Shown: positions 59,531 to 64,000 of the stretch, one piece after another
Layout of the letters: every line of letters starts with the position of its first letter
Numbering within the stretch: the first letter of the stretch is position 1
Position numbers and translations under genes: made by a program
The notes under the pieces: model-generated
What the model saw: the letters and a program-made list of their open reading frames with translations, nothing else
What the model was told of the DNA's origin: nothing
Databases searched by the model: none
Assembly: GCF_029945925.1 (NCBI RefSeq)
Contig: NZ_JAQSDN010000049.1
Location: forward strand, 1 to 64,000
Length of the DNA stretch: 64,000 bases
From: Polaromonas sp.
GTDB lineage: Bacteria > Pseudomonadota > Gammaproteobacteria > Burkholderiales > Burkholderiaceae_C
Direction of reading: 5' to 3'

Positions 59531-60496
59531 CTAGCTTTTCACTTCTTCAAACGTAAAGGCCGTGGCGATCTTGATCAGCACAAATTCCAGCACCAGCCCG
59601 ACGATGCCGATCACGAAAATTGCGATGATGATGTTCTTGACATTGAGGTTGTTCCATTCGTCCCAGACCCAGAAGCCGATGCCGACACCGCCGGTCAACA
59701 TTTCTGCCGCGACGATGACCAGCCAGGCGGTGCCAACGGCCAGCCGTACACCGGTCAGCATGTAAGGCAGTACGGCGGGAAAGAGGATCCTGGTGACGAT
59801 CTTCCATTCGCTGAGGTTGAGCACGCGCGCCACGTTCATGTAGTCCTGCGGCACGCGCTGCACGCCGACGGCGGTGTTGATGATCATGGGCCAGATCGAA
59901 CAGATGAAGATGGTCCAGATGGCGGCCGGATCGGCGCCCTTGAACACCAGCAGGCCGATTGGCAGCCAGGCCAGCGGCGACACCGGACGCAGCAGGCTGA
60001 TCAGGGGGTTGAACATGCGGCTCAGGAAGGTGAAGCGGCCAATCATGAAACCCACCGGAATGCCCACCACGGCCGCCAGGCCGAAGCCCATGGCCACGCG
60101 CTTGAGCGAGGACAGCACGTTCCATCCCACACCCTGGTCGTTCGGCCCCTTGCTGTAGAACGGGTCCTTGAAGATTTCGATGGCCTGGATAAAAGTGTCT
60201 TTCGGCGAGGGAATGCTGGCGCCGGTGCCCATGGACACCAGTTCCCAGACCAGTACCAGCAAACCCATGCCGAGCAGCGGCGGCAGAATGCCCAGCCAGA
60301 GCCAGGAGGCATCGCGCGAGGATTTGGCGGCGGCCGCCGCCGGTGAGCTGGTTTTCATGTCATTTTGGGCTGTAGCCCCCGTAGGGTAAGGGGAACAAGC
60401 TATTAATTGTGTAGCGGCTGATTCCCTGGGTTTGTCCGCGTTGCGGCCCGCCGGGGCGGCTGCTTCGAGCGGGCTGTGGAAGACGGCACTGACCAT
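59531..60496 (-). CDS. nrtB: Nitrate ABC transporter permease
   Basis: This 321-residue permease has about six helices. The EAA-like loop lies in NVARVLNLSEWKIVTRILFPAVLP. The strong AAGGAGATCACC before 60496 sets the start. The first 45 residues are an unusual tail; part of it (SAATQLIACSPYPTGATAQN) comes from a copy of the dispersed repeat at 60358-60415. A second ATG follows that segment, so the original start may have been there (MKTSSPAAAAAK). Confidence 0.93.
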   Translation of the reverse strand: MVSAVFHSPLEAAAPAGRNADKPRESAATQLIACSPYPTGATAQNDMKTSSPAAAAAKSSRDASWLWLGILPPLLGMGLLVLVWELVSMGTGASIPSPKDTFIQAIEIFKDPFYSKGPNDQGVGWNVLSSLKRVAMGFGLAAVVGIPVGFMIGRFTFLSRMFNPLISLLRPVSPLAWLPIGLLVFKGADPAAIWTIFICSIWPMIINTAVGVQRVPQDYMNVARVLNLSEWKIVTRILFPAVLPYMLTGVRLAVGTAWLVIVAAEMLTGGVGIGFWVWDEWNNLNVKNIIIAIFVIGIVGLVLEFVLIKIATAFTFEEVKS

Positions 60497-60520
60497 GGTG
60501 ATCTCCTTGATGCAGCCTGA

Positions 60521-61774
60521 TCAGGCCCGGATTTTGAAAGAATCGGCATATTTCTTCGGGTCCTTGCCGTCCCAGACCGTGCCGTCCATCAGCTTGTGGC
60601 TGCGCATCACGTCCTTGGGCACGCTGACCTTGGCGGCAGCGGCGGCGTCCTTGTAGATGTCGATCTGGTTGATCTGTTTGGCCAGGCCCAGGTAGTCCGG
60701 GTGGTCCTTGATCAGGCCCCAGCGCTTGTGTTGCGTCAGGAACCACATGCCGTCGGACAGGTAAGGGAAGTTGACCGCACCGTCGTTGAAGAACTTCATG
60801 TAGTTCGGGTCATCCCAGGTCTTGCCCATGCCGTTCTGGTAGCGGCCCAGGATGCGCTGGTTGATCGCGTCGACGCTGGTGTTGACGTAGCTTTTTTCGG
60901 CAATCGTCTCGGCCATCTTGTTCTTGTTGGAGAGGCTGGCGTCTATCCATTTGCCGGCCTCGATGATGGCGGCCGTCACGGCGCGTGCGGTGTTCGGGTA
61001 TTTTTTGGCGAAGTCGGCCGTCGTGCCCAGCACCTTTTCGGGGTGATCCTTCCAGATGTCCTGCGTGGTGGTGGCGGTCACGCCGATGCCGTCGATGATG
61101 GCGCGGTGGTTCCAGGGTTCACCCACGCAAAAGCCGTCCATGTTGCCGATGCGCATATTGGCCACCATCTGCGGCGGCGGCACGGTGATGACCTTGGCGT
61201 CCTTCATCGGGTTGATACCGTTGGCGGCCAGCCAGTAGTACAGCCACATGGCATGGGTGCCGGTGGGGAAGGTCTGCGCGAAGGTGTATTCCCGCTTGTC
61301 GGAGGCCATCAGCCTGGCCAGACCGGCCCCGTCCACGGCGCCCTTGTCCGCGATTTTTTTGGACAGCGTGATGGCCTGCCCGTTGTGGTTCAGGTTCATC
61401 AGCACGGCCATGTCCTTTTTCGGGCCCGCCGTGCCCATGTGAACGCCGTAAATCAGGCCGTACAGCACGTGGGCGAAGTCGAGTTCGCCGTTGACCAGCT
61501 TGTCGCGCACCCCGGGCCAGCTCGCTTCCTTGCTCGGGATGATGGTCACGCCGTGTTTCTTGTCAAAACCCATGACCGAGGCCATGACCACGCTGGCGCA
61601 ATCGGTCAGCGGGATGAAGCCGATCTTGACTTCCTTCTTCTCCGGCGCGTCGGATCCGGCCGCCCAGGCGCCCGGGTTGCCGATGCCGAAGGTGGCGGCG
61701 CCGCCCAGTGCGCCGGCCTGGCGGATGAAGTCGCGGCGTGTCGGCTTGCCTGGAGCGGGGGAGGTTTGCGTCAT
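60521..61774 (-). CDS. nrtA: Nitrate-binding protein NrtA with Tat signal
   Basis: This 417-residue periplasmic binding protein of the CmpA/NrtA family has a twin-arginine signal (TRRDFIRQAGALGGAATFGI). The mature domain carries KIGFIPLTDCASVVMASVMG, TFAQTFPTGTHAMWLYYWLA, FCVGEPWNHRAIIDGIGVTA and FWFLTQHKRW-like GMWFLTQHKRWG. AAGGAG stands before the ATG. The transcript leader (61775-61948) holds an antitermination control element. Confidence 0.95.
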   Translation of the reverse strand: MTQTSPAPGKPTRRDFIRQAGALGGAATFGIGNPGAWAAGSDAPEKKEVKIGFIPLTDCASVVMASVMGFDKKHGVTIIPSKEASWPGVRDKLVNGELDFAHVLYGLIYGVHMGTAGPKKDMAVLMNLNHNGQAITLSKKIADKGAVDGAGLARLMASDKREYTFAQTFPTGTHAMWLYYWLAANGINPMKDAKVITVPPPQMVANMRIGNMDGFCVGEPWNHRAIIDGIGVTATTTQDIWKDHPEKVLGTTADFAKKYPNTARAVTAAIIEAGKWIDASLSNKNKMAETIAEKSYVNTSVDAINQRILGRYQNGMGKTWDDPNYMKFFNDGAVNFPYLSDGMWFLTQHKRWGLIKDHPDYLGLAKQINQIDIYKDAAAAAKVSVPKDVMRSHKLMDGTVWDGKDPKKYADSFKIRA

Positions 61775-61835
61775 GTGGAACTCCTTGAGTGACAAAACAG
61801 AAGACTGAAAAAAGAAACGCGAAAAATCAAAGAGG

Positions 61836-61892
61836 AAAAACAAAACGGCGCCCATTTCGGGCCTGCGCAAGCAGGCTGGAAATGGACGCCGT
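61836..61892 (-). terminator. Leader terminator (attenuator) upstream of nrtA
   Basis: ACGGCGTCCATTTC (61892-61879) pairs with GAAATGGGCGCCGT (61858-61845) over 14 bp with one G-U pair. An inner GCCTGC/GCAGGC stem with a TTGC loop sits on top, followed by TTTGTTTTT. This intrinsic terminator lies within the leader, 60 bases before nrtA. Its 5' arm overlaps the second ANTAR hairpin, so the two structures exclude each other. Confidence 0.88.
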
Positions 61893-61941
61893 TGTCCCGG
61901 TGAAGCCGTGGAAGACTTTTGAAACGGACCGCCGTTGGCCC
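61884..61941 (-). promoter_or_regulatory. Dual-hexaloop ANTAR target in the nrtA leader
   Basis: GGGCC-AACGGC-GGTCC (61941-61926) and GGAC-AACGGC-GTCC (61897-61884) are two hairpins with identical six-base loops, A at position 1 and G at position 4. The second uses bases of the terminator's 5' arm. This is the layout by which NasR-type ANTAR proteins prevent termination. nasR is the next gene upstream. Confidence 0.85.
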
Positions 61942-61959
61942 CTTCATGCCATTAACCAA

Positions 61960-61974
61960 GCAGCAACCGTGCCA
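61960..61974 (-). promoter_or_regulatory. Sigma-54 promoter of nrtA
   Basis: TGGCACGGTTGCTGC on the minus strand has a perfect -24 box (TGGCACG) and CTGC at -12, with GG and GC 12 bases apart. The predicted start near 61948 is 7 bases before the first ANTAR hairpin. Confidence 0.78.
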
Positions 61975-62067
61975 GATGATTTCAATGCGGAGGTCGGGCT
62001 GGTGTTTGCCTCTGAAAAACGGCCTGGCGCGGCGGCGCCGGGGATGCAGGACACGTTCAGCCGGGGT

Positions 62068-62082
62068 GCGCCATCATGGTGC
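62068..62082. promoter_or_regulatory. NtrC-like binding site upstream of nrtA
   Basis: GCACCATGATGGCGC (minus strand) matches the NtrC dyad GCACC-N5-GGTGC at nine of ten positions. Its centre is about 126 bases upstream of the predicted nrtA start, a usual enhancer distance for sigma-54 promoters. Confidence 0.72.
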
Positions 62083-62116
62083 GGATGCCCTCAGGCGGCA
62101 CAGGCCTTGTGCTGAA

Positions 62117-63388
62117 TCAGGGCGTTCCGGTGGCCAGGTAGTCCGCCATGGCCAGCACGGCTTCGGCCACGTCGGTCAGGCGGCGGTTCTGGTTCATGGC
62201 GGTTTGCCTGAGCATCTTGTAGGCCTCTTCTTCACTGAGCTTGCGGTGCGCCATCAGCAGGCCCTTGGCGCGTTCGATGAGCTTTCGCTCGTTGAGAGAG
62301 GCGCGCGCCGTCTCCAGCTCGTCGCTCATGGCCTGTAGCCGGCTCGCCTGGTCCTGGACCAGCTCGAGGATGGAACGGTCCAGGTGCGGGCCGTAAGAAG
62401 TGGCCGAGGGACCGGTCTGGCCCGTTCCTGCCGGCAGGCTGCCACCCTTTGCCGTGAGTGCGGCGAGGATCATCTGGTGGTCGCGCAGTTCGGCGCGGGC
62501 CTGCACGATCTTCTGTTCGCACAGCTGCAGCAGCTCGGCGGCCAGCTGGTCTTCGACGGTTTTCATGGCATCGATGCGGTGGGTGCAGCAGTCGAACCAG
62601 GTCTGGCTCAGGTTGGGGTCGAGGACGCCGGTTGCCACCGAGCAGGCGATGCGGCGCAGGCGTTCCAGGTCTGCCAGCGTGGCGGTGCTCTGGCTGGTCT
62701 GCCAGAGTTCGCGCAGCGCCAGCGTCGAAAAGTCGCTGAACACCTGCACGCAGCGTTCCTGCGACTGGATCAGGTGCAGCCATTGCTGCTGGCGCTGGCT
62801 GTCGGTCTGGCCCGAAGCGAAGGTGGCCGCGCCAAACGCGCGCTCCTGGCCGGCAAACTCCTTGCCCTGCATGAAGTTGAACATGGCCACCAGCAGCCGC
62901 GAAATCTCGGGGTTGGTGGCGCTGTCGGCCGCTTCAAAGACCACGGCCAGCAGGCCGGCGATCAGCTTGACAAATGCCGCCGTGGCCTCCGCCGCGGCCA
63001 CTTCCTGCGCCCTGATGCGGGCCCGCAGGGCGGGCAGGGCGTCGAGTTCGTGCAGGACAAAGGCAATGCGGCTGAACAGCCGGGCGCCGTTGTTCAGGTG
63101 GCCGGCATCGGTGTCCAGGCGGTCGAAGCTGGCGCGCAGCTCGTCCTCGACCTGCTGGCAATCGAGCACCTGGCGAGGCAGCTGCGCGGCAAACCGGGCG
63201 CCCTGCGAGCCCAGAAAAACATTGGAAATGCCGCGTTCCTTCTGCAGCACGTGGACCAGCCGCCCGATCACGTTGACCAGCGCGCTGGTGCGCGTGAGTT
63301 GCTCGAGGTCGTTGATTTCGCAGCGCCTGGCGGCAATCAGAAAGCTCAATCCGGATTTCATCGTTTCAGTCAAAGGGAGGTCCGTCAT
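62117..63388 (-). CDS. nasR: Nitrate-sensing antiterminator NasR (NIT-ANTAR)
   Basis: This 423-residue regulator has a nitrate/nitrite-sensing NIT domain (about 25-280; [20 protein letters not shown] is the typical first helix) and a C-terminal ANTAR RNA-binding domain (about 355-415; [20 protein letters not shown], then [20 protein letters not shown]). In Klebsiella, NasR binds nitrate and stops leader termination of the nas operon. It lies directly upstream of nrtA, whose leader holds a matching target. The ATG at 63388 gives a full NIT domain; the ribosome-binding site is weak. Confidence 0.93.
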   Translation of the reverse strand: MTDLPLTETMKSGLSFLIAARRCEINDLEQLTRTSALVNVIGRLVHVLQKERGISNVFLGSQGARFAAQLPRQVLDCQQVEDELRASFDRLDTDAGHLNNGARLFSRIAFVLHELDALPALRARIRAQEVAAAEATAAFVKLIAGLLAVVFEAADSATNPEISRLLVAMFNFMQGKEFAGQERAFGAATFASGQTDSQRQQQWLHLIQSQERCVQVFSDFSTLALRELWQTSQSTATLADLERLRRIACSVATGVLDPNLSQTWFDCCTHRIDAMKTVEDQLAAELLQLCEQKIVQARAELRDHQMILAALTAKGGSLPAGTGQTGPSATSYGPHLDRSILELVQDQASRLQAMSDELETARASLNERKLIERAKGLLMAHRKLSEEEAYKMLRQTAMNQNRRLTDVAEAVLAMADYLATGTP

Positions 63389-63467
63389 TGTCCAGCAACA
63401 TTCATGCCCCGGGCCGCTTCCGGCCCGGACCGGGGCGAACGGCGCACCGCGCTTTACACTGGAGGCC

Positions 63468-64000
63468 ATGCTTGTACTGGGAATTGAATCGAGTTGTGAC
63501 GAAACCGGCGTGGCGCTTGTCGATGCCTCGGGGCAGGGCGTGCCGGCTTTGCTGGCGCACGCGCTGCACAGCCAGATCGACATGCACCAGGCCTACGGCG
63601 GCGTGGTGCCCGAACTGGCCAGCCGCGACCACATCCGCCGTGTGTTGCCGCTGATCAGCGAGGTGCTGGGTCAGGCGCGGCGTTCGCTGGCCGATGTGGA
63701 CGTGGTGGCCTACACGCGCGGCCCGGGCCTGGCCGGCGCGCTGCTGGTGGGCGCCGGCGTGGCCTGTTCGCTGGCAGCGGCGCTGGGCAAGCCGGTGATG
63801 GGGGTGCATCACCTCGAAGGGCATTTGCTCTCGCCTTTTTTGAGCGCCGATCCGCCGCAGTTTTCATTTGTGGCGCTGCTGGTGTCCGGCGGCCACACCC
63901 AGCTGATGCGGGTGAACCGGGTGGGCAGTTACGAGTTGCTGGGTGAAACCATTGACGATGCCGCCGGTGAGGCCTTTGACAAGTCAGCCAAGTTGCTGGG
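63468..64000 (+). CDS. tsaD: tRNA N6-threonylcarbamoyladenosine transferase TsaD, 5' part
   Basis: This is the first 177 codons of the universal tRNA t6A enzyme; it runs off the right edge. Seen: [37 protein letters not shown] with the metal-binding HxxxH nearby in [13 protein letters not shown], and [17 protein letters not shown] directly precedes the ATG at 63468. It is divergent from nasR with about 80 bases between. Confidence 0.96.
   Translation, partial: MLVLGIESSCDETGVALVDASGQGVPALLAHALHSQIDMHQAYGGVVPELASRDHIRRVLPLISEVLGQARRSLADVDVVAYTRGPGLAGALLVGAGVACSLAAALGKPVMGVHHLEGHLLSPFLSADPPQFSFVALLVSGGHTQLMRVNRVGSYELLGETIDDAAGEAFDKSAKLL

Overview
The window is a GC-rich bacterial chromosome segment. 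Gene content and gene order point to a betaproteobacterium of the family Comamonadaceae (Rhodoferax/Polaromonas/Variovorax-like). The supporting evidence is the suhB | trmJ-cysE arrangement, the nirBD-nasA-ybiB-cobA order, a Tar-like chemoreceptor, and short dispersed repeats of a kind common in that family. The genus assignment is inference; no rRNA or tRNA gene is present.

Layout. 1-9144: the 5' part of a chemoreceptor, an SRAP-protein remnant, an 82-aa protein translationally coupled to an AT-rich nuclease-NACHT (STAND) ATPase that looks like a defence gene, glnS, and small exported proteins. 9389-22074: housekeeping genes with a lipoprotein S9 peptidase, a LytS/LytTR two-component system with two paralogous 2TM proteins, a DUF2306-DUF6622 fusion, uppP, hydrolases, the proteasome-like Anbu and mutS. 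22075-23920: a passenger-less inverse-autotransporter barrel with a downstream secreted protein, behind an FNR-type promoter.

24221-39711 is an aryl-polyene (APE/xanthomonadin-type) pigment cluster. A long minus-strand operon starts with ACP (39711) and runs through the COG4648 membrane protein, acyl-AMP ligase, dehydratase, LpxL-like acyltransferase, LolA-like carrier, MMPL exporter, polysaccharide deacetylase, PAP2 phosphatase, ketosynthase, chain-length factor, second dehydratase and ketoreductase to a methyltransferase. It meets a plus-strand trio: a flavin-dependent halogenase-like enzyme with an intact WxWxIP motif, a PlsC acyltransferase and a GT2 glycosyltransferase. No ammonia-lyase or thioesterase gene is present, and the ketosynthase has no standard start codon.

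39900-49010 is housekeeping (suhB, trmJ, cysE, mog, darP, pmbA, yqeY, rpsU, a BaiN-type flavoprotein), with one AT-rich accessory gene at 45847 and a long non-coding repeat at 42671-43207.

49080-63388 is an assimilatory nitrate regulon: nasR (NIT-ANTAR antiterminator), nrtABD-type transporter, a receiver-cyclase regulator, nirB, nirD, nasA (with BFD domain), ybiB and cobA. Both transcription units carry a -24/-12 sigma-54 promoter followed at once by two hairpins with A1/G4 hexaloops. In the nrtA leader the second hairpin overlaps the 5' arm of an intrinsic terminator, and an NtrC-like dyad lies at about -126. This is a complete nitrogen-limitation plus nitrate-antitermination circuit that can be read from sequence. 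The window closes with the start of tsaD.

A dispersed repeat of about 60 bp occurs at least eight times, mostly inside or at the edges of genes (trmJ, mutS, both two-component genes, ybiB, nrtB, the BaiN gene start). Two other palindromic families also occur, one of them inside nasA.
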